Shown here in pieces: positions 27,901 through 34,972 of a DNA stretch of 64,000 nucleotides. The position numbers and the translations under genes are program-made. Below the pieces are notes generated by a model. That model did not search any database. It saw nothing but the letters and a program-made list of their open reading frames with translations, and had not been told where the DNA came from. The stretch spans positions 58,839 to 122,838 of the forward strand of contig PAPT01000033.1 in NCBI GenBank assembly GCA_002708995.1, in the 5' to 3' direction. The DNA is from Geminicoccus sp. Its GTDB lineage: Bacteria; Pseudomonadota; Alphaproteobacteria; UBA7985. Position 1 is the first letter of the stretch. Every line of letters starts with the position of its first letter.

Positions 27901-28476
27901 ACCTATGAAGAAGAGCGCGGCGACCTGAACAAGGCGATCGACAAACTGCGCCGCGCCATCTCCAGCCTGAACAAGGAAGGCCGGACCCGGCTCGCCGATG
28001 CCTTCAAGAAGGTCAACAAGGCCTTCGAAGAGACTTTCTCCCGGCTGTTCAACGGCGGTTCTGCGCACCTCGAGCTGATCGACGCCGAAGACCCCCTGAA
28101 CGCCGGGCTGGAAATCTACGCCCAGCCCCCGGGGAAGAAGCTGACCTCGCTGGCGCTGATGTCCGGGGGTGAGCAGTCGATGACGGCGACTGCGCTGATT
28201 TTCGCGCTGCTGCAGACCAACCCGGCGCCGATCTGTATCCTCGACGAGGTCGATGCCCCGCTGGACGACCACAACGTCGCCCGATTCTGCGACCTGGTGG
28301 GCGAATGGGCCCGGAAATCGAAAACTCGGATTGTGATTGTGACCCACCACCCGGTCACGATGTCGCGGGTCGACCGCCTGTTCGGCGTCACCATGGCCGA
28401 GCGCGGCGTCTCCAGCCTGCTTTCCATCGACCTCAATGAAGCGCTCTTGCATGCTTCTACGGCAGAGGCGGGTTGA
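24991..28476 (+). CDS. smc: Chromosome segregation protein SMC
   Basis: A 1161-residue SMC protein, the usual length. The N-terminal head has Walker A GPNGCGKSN at about residues 31-39. A long coiled coil follows to about residue 500, then the hinge (about 505-640, DIRVRDGYEIALAALLGDAL onward) and a return coiled coil. The C-terminal head has the signature LMSGGEQSM and Walker B ICILDEVDAPLDDHN. It dimerises through the hinge and organises and segregates chromosomes with ScpA/ScpB. The start is TTG 24991 behind a strong GGGAGGA at 24980-24986. A short hairpin (28477-28494) follows the stop. Confidence 0.96.
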   Translation: MVAFSKLRLQGFKSFVDATDFHIEPGVTGIVGPNGCGKSNIVEALKWVMGESRSKQLRGADMEEVIFNGSSDRPARNVAEVELVLSNKDGDLPPQYAEHPLVSISRRIERGKGSDYRINKTRKTAGEVKLLFSDAGSGASSSAIVSQGQVAAIINAKPVDRRQILEEAAGIVGLSARRREAESRLLAAETNLERLDTVMNALQERLKTLESQAKQAEKYRRLSERMTRLNAQLHYLQWVAQTRSTERAKEALVKAERRVADAEAGAAKANAAAIELSTDLPDLQKKEAEAGAALQALLVGRDGLDRDLAEIERLLDVNTNQHRQLEQDQVREANLVSDAQSALDRLVREEGELQAAGEGAEAAFTKLESAVEAASAEVTRLDQAMADARAEMAQVGAEISARKTALDQATQRVDALQARRDRLLEQIGDIEGRNRSGTDPEEARNRVAGLQAEHDSTAAALAAAEVALAQAQDEEQQARSLADTKGREVAQLRAEFDGLQCLLAASDKGEAAVGRPVLSDIRVRDGYEIALAALLGDALQAPATAQDSGDFWSDAAGTGPAALPAGVRAMTDLIDDAPAALRPRLAACGVANSADDATALQSQLQAGQWLTTPEGGLWRWDGYRVLPGEAPAAARLLEQKRRAEELTGLINAASEGNTVAQAAAQTKKNQLAEAKSAESQARQGLQLAYRALTGAQSELSRAEAKIARFEAESGALRAALSTLDADLADATATMEQAQAAFDDRPDAQARQAEVDQLRPGVDAARQSLAKAQAEREQHKRDALSRTNRLGAIVTERFSWEGRLKNAEHQHAQLDARDKALTAERAALHARPADIANKRQALEQSIHEAREAVERAVAAVSDRRAAALTADAEARQAEKEASTARETLATARLAAETETERKDELSALIHETFSTGPEALPGIAELDPAGDLPLRGDADRAYKAAVRDREALGAVNLCAEDESRELADELATYEEERGDLNKAIDKLRRAISSLNKEGRTRLADAFKKVNKAFEETFSRLFNGGSAHLELIDAEDPLNAGLEIYAQPPGKKLTSLALMSGGEQSMTATALIFALLQTNPAPICILDEVDAPLDDHNVARFCDLVGEWARKSKTRIVIVTHHPVTMSRVDRLFGVTMAERGVSSLLSIDLNEALLHASTAEAG

Positions 28477-28500
28477 AGCAGCCATCTGGCTGCTCTGCTT
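28477..28500 (+). terminator. Weak hairpin after smc
   Basis: AGCAGCC/GGCTGCT (28477-28483 with 28488-28494), a 7-bp stem with a 4-nt loop starting right after the smc stop, followed by CTGCTT rather than a true T-run. It may act as a weak terminator or an mRNA 3'-end stabiliser. Confidence 0.4.
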
Positions 28501-28527
28501 GACCTAGCAGGCCCAAGGTCCTACACC
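28499..28527 (+). promoter_or_regulatory. Candidate promoter of the F0 ATP synthase operon
   Basis: TTGACC (28499-28504), a 17-nt spacer and TACACC (28522-28527) lie 57 nt before atpI. The -35 differs from consensus at one position and the -10 matches three. It is the best sigma-70-like pair in the 107-bp smc-atpI gap. Confidence 0.35.
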
Positions 28528-28583
28528 GGCGGCAAGTTTTAGCCCGTTTTTGTGCGCCTTGTTGTGCGGTTTCGAGGACTGCC

Positions 28584-28901
28584 ATGAAACCTGACGAAAA
28601 GCCGAGCGGAGATGGGTTGGACGACTTGAAATCCCGCATTGATGTGGCTCGACCCAAGCTCACTGAAGAAAGAATCAGCACCGCGAAACAGATCGCTAAC
28701 CGGACGGCCTCAGAAGCTTTCGGTGTCGCGTTTTCTTTCGTGATCTGCATCCTGATCGGAACGGTGGGCGGCTTTGTTCTAGACAAAGCCCTGGGCACGA
28801 AGCCGCTGTTCTTTATGGTGGGGTTCTTCGCCGGGTTCGCTCTCGGTGTCTGGTACATGATCTTCAAAGCGCGCCAAGTGGCTCAGCGCGAGGAAGAATA
28901 A
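28584..28901 (+). CDS. atpI: AtpI/AtpZ-like F0F1 ATP synthase assembly protein
   Basis: A 105-residue membrane protein with a charged N-terminal half and two hydrophobic segments (FSFVICILIGTVGGFVLDKA and FFMVGFFAGFALGVWYMI). This is the form of the AtpI/AtpZ protein encoded first in many atp operons. AtpI helps c-ring assembly or Mg2+ and Ca2+ handling; it is not a core subunit. The subunit a gene follows after 11 nt. Confidence 0.85.
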   Translation: MKPDEKPSGDGLDDLKSRIDVARPKLTEERISTAKQIANRTASEAFGVAFSFVICILIGTVGGFVLDKALGTKPLFFMVGFFAGFALGVWYMIFKARQVAQREEE

Positions 28902-28912
28902 GGAATTAGACT

Positions 28913-29689
28913 GTGGCTGAAAAATCCGGTGATGGCGAAAAGTCTGCATTTGACCTGATGCACCAGTTTGACATCACGCCGCTGGCAGGACTGGAAAACA
29001 CGCCGCTGGCTTTCGTGACCAACTCGGCGTTTTTCATGGTCCTGACCGTGGCTGTGATTGCAGTGCTGATGGTGGTTCTGACGCTGAGCGCCAAGGTGGT
29101 GCCGGGGCGCGGGCAGACCATATCGGAAATAATCTTCGACTTCGGCTTCGGCATGGTCGACGATATTCTAGGCAAGAAGGGCCGAAGCTTCGTTACCTTT
29201 CTGCTGTCGGTCTTCCTGTTTGTGTTCGTCGCCAACATTCTGGGCATGATGCCCTACTCCTTTACGGTTTTCTCCCACATCAGCCTCACAGCCTTTATGG
29301 CGGTCGTCATCTTCATGATGGTGATCTACGTTGGCGTCAGCCGACATGGCCTGAAGTGGTTCGGCATTTTCGCGCCGGCGGGTGTTCCCGGCTGGCTGCT
29401 GCCGCTTATAGTGGTAATCGAGATCATCTCGTTCTTCATGCGTCCGCTGACCCACTCGCTGCGACTGTTCGCGAACCTGACCGCGGGGCACATCGTGCTG
29501 AAGGTGATCGGTACCTTCGCGGCAGGCGCGGGCGCGACCAGCCTGCTGACCATCCTTGGCGGCCTGTTTCTTACCCCGGTATTGTTTGCGCTGAGCGCGC
29601 TGGAATACCTCGTGGCCTACCTGCAGGCCTACATCTTCACCTTGCTTGCGGCCGTTTACCTGGCGGAAGCGATCGAACCTCATCACTAA
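28913..29689 (+). CDS. atpB: ATP synthase F0 subunit a
   Basis: A 258-residue polytopic membrane protein. The essential Arg of the proton path is in RPLTHSLRLFANLTAGH (about residue 187), and the C-terminal helix has YLVAYLQAYIFTLLAAVYL. It forms the two proton half-channels against the c-ring. It starts with GTG 28913 preceded by AAGGA. The long amphipathic N-terminus (MHQFDITPL) is typical of alphaproteobacterial subunit a. Confidence 0.95.
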   Translation: MAEKSGDGEKSAFDLMHQFDITPLAGLENTPLAFVTNSAFFMVLTVAVIAVLMVVLTLSAKVVPGRGQTISEIIFDFGFGMVDDILGKKGRSFVTFLLSVFLFVFVANILGMMPYSFTVFSHISLTAFMAVVIFMMVIYVGVSRHGLKWFGIFAPAGVPGWLLPLIVVIEIISFFMRPLTHSLRLFANLTAGHIVLKVIGTFAAGAGATSLLTILGGLFLTPVLFALSALEYLVAYLQAYIFTLLAAVYLAEAIEPHH

Positions 29690-29761
29690 TCACTAATCTC
29701 GAGACCGCGGCCGGTCCGGCTTTGATATTCGGGCTGCCCGCACCCCAGAAAAGGAATCATC

Positions 29762-29989
29762 ATGACACCTGAAATGTTCAAGTACATCGGCGCTGGTCTG
29801 GCTACCTTCGGTTTTGTCGGCTCCGGTATCGGCCTTGGTACCATTTTCGGTAACTACTTCCTGGCAGTATCCCGCAACCCGGCGTCTGCACCGAAGTTCC
29901 AGACCTGGCTGTTCGTCGGCTTCGCGCTGGTTGAAGCCTTCGGTATTTTCGCGCTGCTTATTGCTCTGATGATCATGTTCGTCATCTAA
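29762..29989 (+). CDS. atpE: ATP synthase F0 subunit c
   Basis: A 75-residue hairpin of two transmembrane helices. The glycine repeat GSGIGLGTIFG in helix 1 packs the c-ring. In helix 2 FALVEAFG carries the proton-binding Glu, with none of the extra polar residues expected of a sodium-binding ring. It rotates as an oligomer under the proton-motive force. AAAGGA at 29750-29755 precedes the ATG. A stem-loop lies right after the stop, and 200 bp separate it from the b' gene. Confidence 0.95.
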   Translation: MTPEMFKYIGAGLATFGFVGSGIGLGTIFGNYFLAVSRNPASAPKFQTWLFVGFALVEAFGIFALLIALMIMFVI

Positions 29990-30012
29990 ACCGGGCGCCT
30001 TCGGGCCCTGGT
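29989..30012 (+). promoter_or_regulatory. Stem-loop directly after atpE
   Basis: AACCGGGC pairs with GCCCTGGTT through one bulged T, starting at the last base of the atpE stop; there is no T-run. It could protect the atpE 3' end or attenuate transcription into atpF', helping the c subunit reach its higher copy number. The remaining 177 bp up to the b' gene show nothing I can identify. Confidence 0.4.
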
Positions 30013-30189
30013 TAAACGGACGGACGTGTCTTGGTGTTGGTTCGCGCCGCGGCTGTTCCACCCCCTCCTTACCGCACCTCGGGGTCGGGATCAGAATCGG
30101 GGATCAGGATCAGCCGCAGCTGAACGGAACGAGAGCGTCGGTCTGCACAGATTGACTGAACTTCTACGGACAAACAGTGGGAGGCTCTG

Positions 30190-30684
30190 ATGCCTCAGTT
30201 TGATATTCTTAGTGATCCGGCTGCCATCGGCCTGAACCTTGTGTGGTTCATCGTGCTGTTCGGCCTGACCATGGTCATCGTAAACTTCGGCATCAGCCGA
30301 ATTTCCGCCGTGCGCGACAAGCGCGAGGAGTTGACCAGCGGCAACGTGGACAAGGCTCAGGCCCTGCTCGACGAAGCCAAGGGCCTGATGGATGCCTACG
30401 AGGAGAAAATGGCCGCCGCGCGCACCGAAGCGCAAGGCGTGATCAAAGTCGCCTCGGACAAGGCTGCCGACAAGGCTGCCAAGGCGCAAGCCAAGCTCGC
30501 GGATGAGCTGACCGCCACCCGGATCAAGATCGAGACCGCAATCGCGGACCAGACCAAGGCCGCCATGGCCGAGCTGTCCACGGTTGCCGCTGAGACCGCT
30601 GAGGTGGCTGCGACCCAGATTCTGGGCGTGGACGTCGACAGCGCCAAGCTCAGCAAGGCCGTGAAGGACATGGGCCATGCTTGA
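30190..30684 (+). CDS. atpF': ATP synthase F0 subunit b'
   Basis: A 164-residue protein with one N-terminal membrane helix (IGLNLVWFIVLFGLTMVIVNF) and a long charged coiled coil (residues 40-135, rich in Ala, Glu and Lys). It forms the peripheral stalk with subunit b. The two-gene b'/b arrangement is typical of alphaproteobacteria and cyanobacteria. GGGAGG at 30180 precedes the ATG. Its last codons overlap the b gene by 8 nt. Which of the two genes is b' is judged by order. Confidence 0.85.
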   Translation: MPQFDILSDPAAIGLNLVWFIVLFGLTMVIVNFGISRISAVRDKREELTSGNVDKAQALLDEAKGLMDAYEEKMAAARTEAQGVIKVASDKAADKAAKAQAKLADELTATRIKIETAIADQTKAAMAELSTVAAETAEVAATQILGVDVDSAKLSKAVKDMGHA

Positions 30685-31177
30685 TTTCATCATTTACGAA
30701 CTCCAGCACGCGACCTTCTGGGTCGGCTTCGGCTCGGTTGTCTTCCTGGCCTTTGTCTGGTGGCAGGCCGGGGACAGCATCCTAGCAGCTCTGGACAAGC
30801 GCGGCGCAGAGATCTCGGCGAAGATCGACGAAGCCGGTGCCCTGCTCGAGCAGGCTGAAGCGGCCATGGCGGACTACAAGAAGAAGTTTGGCAAGGCCGA
30901 CGCTGATGCGGCTGAGATCGTCGAAGCGGCCAAAGAAGAAGCCAAGCGGCTGACCAAGAAGTCGAACGATGACCTCAAGGACCTGCTGGCGCGCCGTCAG
31001 GCGGCCTTCGACCAGCGGATGAACCAGCTGCAGGTGCAGGCGCAGAACGACGTCAAGTCGCGTGCCGCCGAGCTGGCCATCGGTGCCTTGCGCAAGTCGC
31101 TGCCCGAGCAGCTCAGCGCGAAGTCGCTGTCGGCCCTGGCAGACACAGCGATCGACGACCTGCCGAACCGGGTCTGA
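30677..31177 (+). CDS. atpF: ATP synthase F0 subunit b
   Basis: A 166-residue peripheral-stalk subunit with an N-terminal membrane helix (FWVGFGSVVFLAFVWWQAG) followed by a coiled coil through residues 35-140. It holds F1 against rotation as a heterodimer with b'. It starts inside the b' gene (8-nt overlap) and is the last gene of the operon. The F1 genes are not in this window, as is usual in this class where F0 and F1 operons are separate. Confidence 0.92.
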   Translation: MLDFIIYELQHATFWVGFGSVVFLAFVWWQAGDSILAALDKRGAEISAKIDEAGALLEQAEAAMADYKKKFGKADADAAEIVEAAKEEAKRLTKKSNDDLKDLLARRQAAFDQRMNQLQVQAQNDVKSRAAELAIGALRKSLPEQLSAKSLSALADTAIDDLPNRV

Positions 31178-31215
31178 GCCCCAAGGGCTGGGCCCGAGGG
31201 TCAGGCATGAGAGAG

Positions 31216-31240
31216 AAGGGGCTGTGCGGCCCCTTTTTTT
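31216..31240 (+). terminator. Intrinsic terminator of the F0 operon
   Basis: AAGGGGC/GCCCCTT stem (31216-31222 with 31229-31235), 6-nt loop and a T7 run (31234-31240), 39 nt after the atpF stop. Confidence 0.85.
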
Positions 31241-31294
31241 GTCGCCAGATGGAGGTTCATGCGGCGGTTAAGCTGCCGGTGGCCGGTGATGTCA

Positions 31295-31321
31295 GGGCAG
31301 TAACCCCGGGGCAGTAACCCC
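31295..31321 (+). repeat. Tandem 13/14-bp palindromic repeat before azlC
   Basis: GGGCAGTAACCCC occurs twice in direct tandem (31295-31307 and 31309-31321, joined by one G). Each unit is itself a near-palindrome (GGGG...CCCC). It sits 47 nt before the azlC start, after the ATP synthase terminator, and so could be an operator for azlCD. Simple repeat expansion is the alternative. Confidence 0.5.
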
Positions 31322-31367
31322 AGGCCTCAGTCCGGTGTCATGATCTGCAAGTATGTACAGGACACGC

Positions 31368-32051
31368 ATGATTTCTCAGTCGATCAAGGACGGCATCAGA
31401 GACGGCACGGCCATCGGTCTGTCTGCGGGCGTACTGGGCCTGATGTACAGCCTCGCAGCGCTGGAGGTCGGTCTGCGGCCACTGGAAATCATCTTCTACT
31501 GCGCGATTGTCTATTCGGCTGCGGTACAGTTCACAGCCTTCGGCGCAGACCTCAATTCGGTGGCAGCTGCGCTGACGCTGATTTCGGGCGCGGCCTTTGT
31601 CTGCACCCGCAACGTGCTAATGTCGCTGGATATGGCGCGCCATGGCACCGGTCGGCCGATCGAAATTATCGGCATGGTGGGGCTGGTTGACGCCGGCTGG
31701 GCGTCGGCGCGCGGGTACCGGCGGGGGCCGGTCTGGCCCTACTTCTGGTCGGCGGTGTCGATGGTTTACCTCATCTGGATGTCGGGCTCGGTCATCGGCG
31801 CCCTGATACCCGTGCCCGATCACCCACTGGTCGACGGCGCGTTTCGTGCGACACCGGTGGTGTTTTTCGCGTTGATGATCACGCTGCTGTGGCGGCAGGG
31901 GATCGACAAGCGCCCACATCTGGCCAGCATGGGGCTGACGGTGGTCGGGGTACTGGTTCTTGGCCTGCCCCCGGCACTGGCGGCGCTGATCGCTGCGTCG
32001 ATCTCGGCGCTGGTGTACGTGTTCATCACCCCCGTTGAGCGAGAGGGTTAA
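31368..32051 (+). CDS. azlC: AzlC family branched-chain amino acid exporter, large subunit
   Basis: A 227-residue polytopic membrane protein. The AzlC pattern is clear: GIRDGTAIGLSAGVLGLMYSLAALE near the N-terminus, FYCAIVYSAAVQFTAFG, and later RNVLMSLDMARHG and GLVDAGWASARGYRRG. With AzlD it forms an exporter for branched-chain amino acids or their analogues. I chose ATG 31368 because AGGA lies 5 nt upstream; an in-frame ATG at 31353 has no Shine-Dalgarno. azlD follows after 3 nt. Confidence 0.88.
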   Translation: MISQSIKDGIRDGTAIGLSAGVLGLMYSLAALEVGLRPLEIIFYCAIVYSAAVQFTAFGADLNSVAAALTLISGAAFVCTRNVLMSLDMARHGTGRPIEIIGMVGLVDAGWASARGYRRGPVWPYFWSAVSMVYLIWMSGSVIGALIPVPDHPLVDGAFRATPVVFFALMITLLWRQGIDKRPHLASMGLTVVGVLVLGLPPALAALIAASISALVYVFITPVEREG

Positions 32052-32054
32052 GCC

Positions 32055-32372
32055 GTGCGCACCGAAGTCGTCGTCATCGGCCTGATCCTATCAGCCGTGG
32101 TCATGATCAGCCGCGTGGCGCCCATGGCGCTGCTGGGCCAGCGACAGCTGCCGGTGCGCCTCCGGCGGCTGATCGAAATCCTACCCGGCTGTGCCATTGC
32201 CGGATTCATGACGGTTTGGGCCTTGCCCGGCGAGGGTGAGACGCTGCTGTCGACGGCGTCAGTGGTGGCAGGAGCGATGGTGGCGCTGGCGATCTGCGTG
32301 CCGACGGGCAGGCTGCTGCTGGCGATGCTGGCGGGGTTGGCGGTGGCAGCCGGGTTAAGCCTGCTGCTTTGA
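32055..32372 (+). CDS. azlD: AzlD family branched-chain amino acid exporter, small subunit
   Basis: A 105-residue protein with four hydrophobic segments, starting at GTG 32055 three nt after azlC. RVAPMALLGQRQLPVRLRRLIEILPGCAIAGFM is broken here into its two parts: the RxxP start after helix 1, and the basic loop before helix 2, both typical of AzlD. It partners AzlC. Confidence 0.85.
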   Translation: MRTEVVVIGLILSAVVMISRVAPMALLGQRQLPVRLRRLIEILPGCAIAGFMTVWALPGEGETLLSTASVVAGAMVALAICVPTGRLLLAMLAGLAVAAGLSLLL

Positions 32373-32402
32373 AACGCTGAACGGGCTCACAGTGAAACTC
32401 TC

Positions 32403-32691
32403 ACTTTGCGCTCAACACGGCTTCGCCTTGGAGCGCGTTGTTTTTCTTCGATGCAGCGACACTCAAAGTCCTTCGGCACGCTCAATATGAACTCTGCCTG
32501 TTGCGCGTCAGCTGAAGCGACACTCAAAGCGAAGCGTTTTGAGTGTCAACTAATAAGTGGCGCGCTCGGACCTTGGCCGCTTCGCGGCCTTCGGCCCTCC
32601 CACGCGCATTTTCATAGAAAATGCGAAAAGACGTCAGGCCGCGCACAGCGCGGCCTGTCCGTTTAATTGCGCGGGGGAGATTTGTAAGCCG
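32403..32691. repeat. Dispersed hairpin-rich repeat, copy 1
   Basis: This 289-bp segment in the 373-bp gap between azlD and the PPDK-like gene recurs in the same orientation at 63711-64000. From 32459 onward the copies are highly similar, with a 1-bp indel; 32434-32458 is divergent. Copy 1 contains successive inverted repeats: GACACTCAAA/TTTGAGTGTC, GGCCGC/GCGGCC, GCATTTTC/GAAAATGC and GGCCGCG/CGCGGCC. Open frames cross it on both strands, but neither is kept intact in copy 2, so I treat it as non-coding. The remaining 54 bp to 32745 show no feature. Confidence 0.8.
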
Positions 32692-32745
32692 CGAAGCGAC
32701 GTCAAATCGAGCACGCAACCCAAGCCCTGAGCCCGGAAAAGAACG

Positions 32746-34854
32746 CTAGCGCTCACCCCCCAGCGCAGCCTGCGCCGCAGCCAGTCGGGCAATCGGCACG
32801 CGATAGGGCGAACACGACACGCTGTTAAAACCGAGGTCGTGCGCCAGCCGCACCGATTCAGGTTCAGCCCCCTGCTCCCCGCACAGCGCCATCGGCATGT
32901 CCTGCCGCGTGATCCGCCCGCGCTCGACAGCAATCGCCAGCAACTCGCCCACGCCCTGATCATCCAGCACCCGGAACGGGTTGTAGGCCAGCAGCCCGAG
33001 GTTCCGGTACTCGGGCATAAAGGTACCAGCGTCGTCCCGCGACAGGCCGAAGGCCAGCTGGGTCAGGTCGTTTGTCCCAAACGAAAAGAAGTCACAGCCC
33101 CGCGCGATCTCTTCCGCGCGCAAGCAGGCCCTCGGCGTCTCGATCATCGCTCCGATGCCAATGGCCTGACTCGCATCCTCAGCCGCAATCGGCTCCAGCC
33201 GTTCGCGCAGGATCGTGACTTCACTGGCCGAGGAGATCAGCGGCAGCATGATGTCCACCCGTGGCTCGACGCCCTGCTTGCGCGCCTGCCGACAGGCAGC
33301 CACCAGAGCCCTCACCTGCGATTCATAAATCTCGGGGAACATGATCCCCAGCCGGCACCCGCGCAGTCCCATCATCGGGTTGGCCTCGCGCAGGGCCTCC
33401 AGCCGGCGCTGAACCCGTAGCAGCCCCAGCCCGGTCGTCTCCGCCAACTGCTCGATCTCGCCGCTCTCGGTCGGCAGGAACTCGTGCAGCGGCGGGTCGA
33501 GCAGCCGCACGGTGACTGGCTTGCCCTGCAACACCAGCAGCAGGCGCAGGAACTCTGCCTGCACCAGCGGCTCCAGCTCCTTGAGAACAGCCTCCCGCGC
33601 TTCGATGGTTTCGGCGAGGATCATCTTCTGCACGTCCCCCAGCCGTTCCGCATTGAGGAACATGTGCTCGGTCCGGCACAGGCCGATCCCCTCAGCTCCG
33701 AAGCGCAGGGCCAGCTCGACCTCGGCGACGGTCTCGGCGTTGGCGAGCACGTCCATCGACCGCGTCGCATCGCACCAGCCCATGATCTTGTCAAAGGCCT
33801 CGGACAGGTTCGGTTCCTGGGTCTCAACCCGCCCGGGCAGCACCAGACCGGAGCTGCCGTCGATGGTCAGCCAGTCGCCCTCGTAGAACAACTGATCACC
33901 GATCCGCAGCGTGCGCGTCTCCGGGTCGACGTCCATTTCCCGCACGCCGACGACACAGGGCTTGCCCAGTCCGCGCGCAATCACCGCAGCGTGGCTGGTC
34001 ATGCCGCCCGCCCGGGTCACAACACCGGCGGCCACGGTGATGGCGCGGATATCTTCAGGTGTGGTTTCCTTGCGCACCAGCAGCACGGGACCGGCGCCAG
34101 AGGTCTGCGCCACGTCGATCGCATCCCGCGCCAAAAAATAGATCCGGCCCGCAACGGCGCCGGGACTGGCGTTGATGCCACGGGCAATGGTCAGGTTCTC
34201 ACCCCCTGGGGCCAGACGCGGGTGCAGCAGTTCTTCGAGGTCCGGCGCCGAGATCAAGCGCAGGCCCTCAGTCTCGCTGAGGCTGCCGTTTTCAACCATG
34301 TCCACCAGCGCGGCAAACTTGGCCTGAGAAGCAAGGTTCAGTGGCTCGACATCAAAAATTACACCCTCTGCGATGGTCAGCTTCAGTGGCCGGCCGAGGG
34401 CGGCTTCAGCCTGCGCAACCAGATCGTGACCTGTCGGTGCACCGCTCGCCGCGTCCCGGCTGTCGACCTCGACCAGCGTGGCGGTGGGCGTCTCCTGCAC
34501 GATCCAGCCGATCGACGCCGCGGCGCCATCGCCCTGATCTGCGCCGCCGGCGTCGGCGAGACCGAGCATGCGCGCGCGCTCCAGCGCCTGCTTCTGTGCA
34601 TCGAGGGCCGTGTCGAGCCCCGAACCCAGCGCCGATTCAATCACGGTAAGCGGGCTGGCGGACCGCAGCCGCGCGCCCTCATAACGCAGCGATATCCCGT
34701 GCTCATGCGCGCCGAGACCAGCGCGCAGGGCGTCTTCGTCGGCAAAATAGCGCACAGCAGAGACGGGCAGGCCTGCCTTGGCCAGTCTATTGAGCCGGTC
34801 GGTTACCAATCCCATGGATAAGCAAGCTCTCGTCAAATCCGCCACGGCGATCAT
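32746..34854 (-). CDS. Pyruvate phosphate dikinase-like protein lacking the ATP-grasp domain
   Basis: A 702-residue protein. The phosphohistidine domain has GGMTSHAAVIARG with His288, and the C-terminal PEP/pyruvate barrel includes the catalytic Cys in CGEQGAEPESVR and the final FNSVSCSPYRVPIARLAA, all as in PPDK. In full-length PPDK (about 870-890 residues) the phospho-His is near residue 455, so roughly 165 residues are missing. The first 190 residues show no ATP-grasp motif, only a trace (SLRYEGARLRSAS) of the usual SVRSGA segment. Only 118 bp separate it from glyS, so the missing part is not simply upstream. It may use another phosphate donor or be regulatory. Complete PPDK genes often follow glyS in this class. 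Confidence 0.75.
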   Translation of the reverse strand: MIAVADLTRACLSMGLVTDRLNRLAKAGLPVSAVRYFADEDALRAGLGAHEHGISLRYEGARLRSASPLTVIESALGSGLDTALDAQKQALERARMLGLADAGGADQGDGAAASIGWIVQETPTATLVEVDSRDAASGAPTGHDLVAQAEAALGRPLKLTIAEGVIFDVEPLNLASQAKFAALVDMVENGSLSETEGLRLISAPDLEELLHPRLAPGGENLTIARGINASPGAVAGRIYFLARDAIDVAQTSGAGPVLLVRKETTPEDIRAITVAAGVVTRAGGMTSHAAVIARGLGKPCVVGVREMDVDPETRTLRIGDQLFYEGDWLTIDGSSGLVLPGRVETQEPNLSEAFDKIMGWCDATRSMDVLANAETVAEVELALRFGAEGIGLCRTEHMFLNAERLGDVQKMILAETIEAREAVLKELEPLVQAEFLRLLLVLQGKPVTVRLLDPPLHEFLPTESGEIEQLAETTGLGLLRVQRRLEALREANPMMGLRGCRLGIMFPEIYESQVRALVAACRQARKQGVEPRVDIMLPLISSASEVTILRERLEPIAAEDASQAIGIGAMIETPRACLRAEEIARGCDFFSFGTNDLTQLAFGLSRDDAGTFMPEYRNLGLLAYNPFRVLDDQGVGELLAIAVERGRITRQDMPMALCGEQGAEPESVRLAHDLGFNSVSCSPYRVPIARLAAAQAALGGER

Positions 34855-34972
34855 AGGCCAGGCGCGGGTGAAATTCAGGACGCGGAAACGGGCCCGGGTC
34901 AGGGGTCAGAAACAGCGGTTAGCGGGGATAGTGGTGCGACCCGGAGGGCCGGCAAGGCGGAGGGTCCGGAAT

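Noticed and set aside
32406..32718. Small open frames on both strands through the repeat near 32.5 kb (86 and 64 codons) as genes
   Set aside because: The second copy at 63.7-64.0 kb shares the DNA but not the full frames: a 1-bp indel shifts the plus-strand frame, and a TGA breaks the minus-strand frame.
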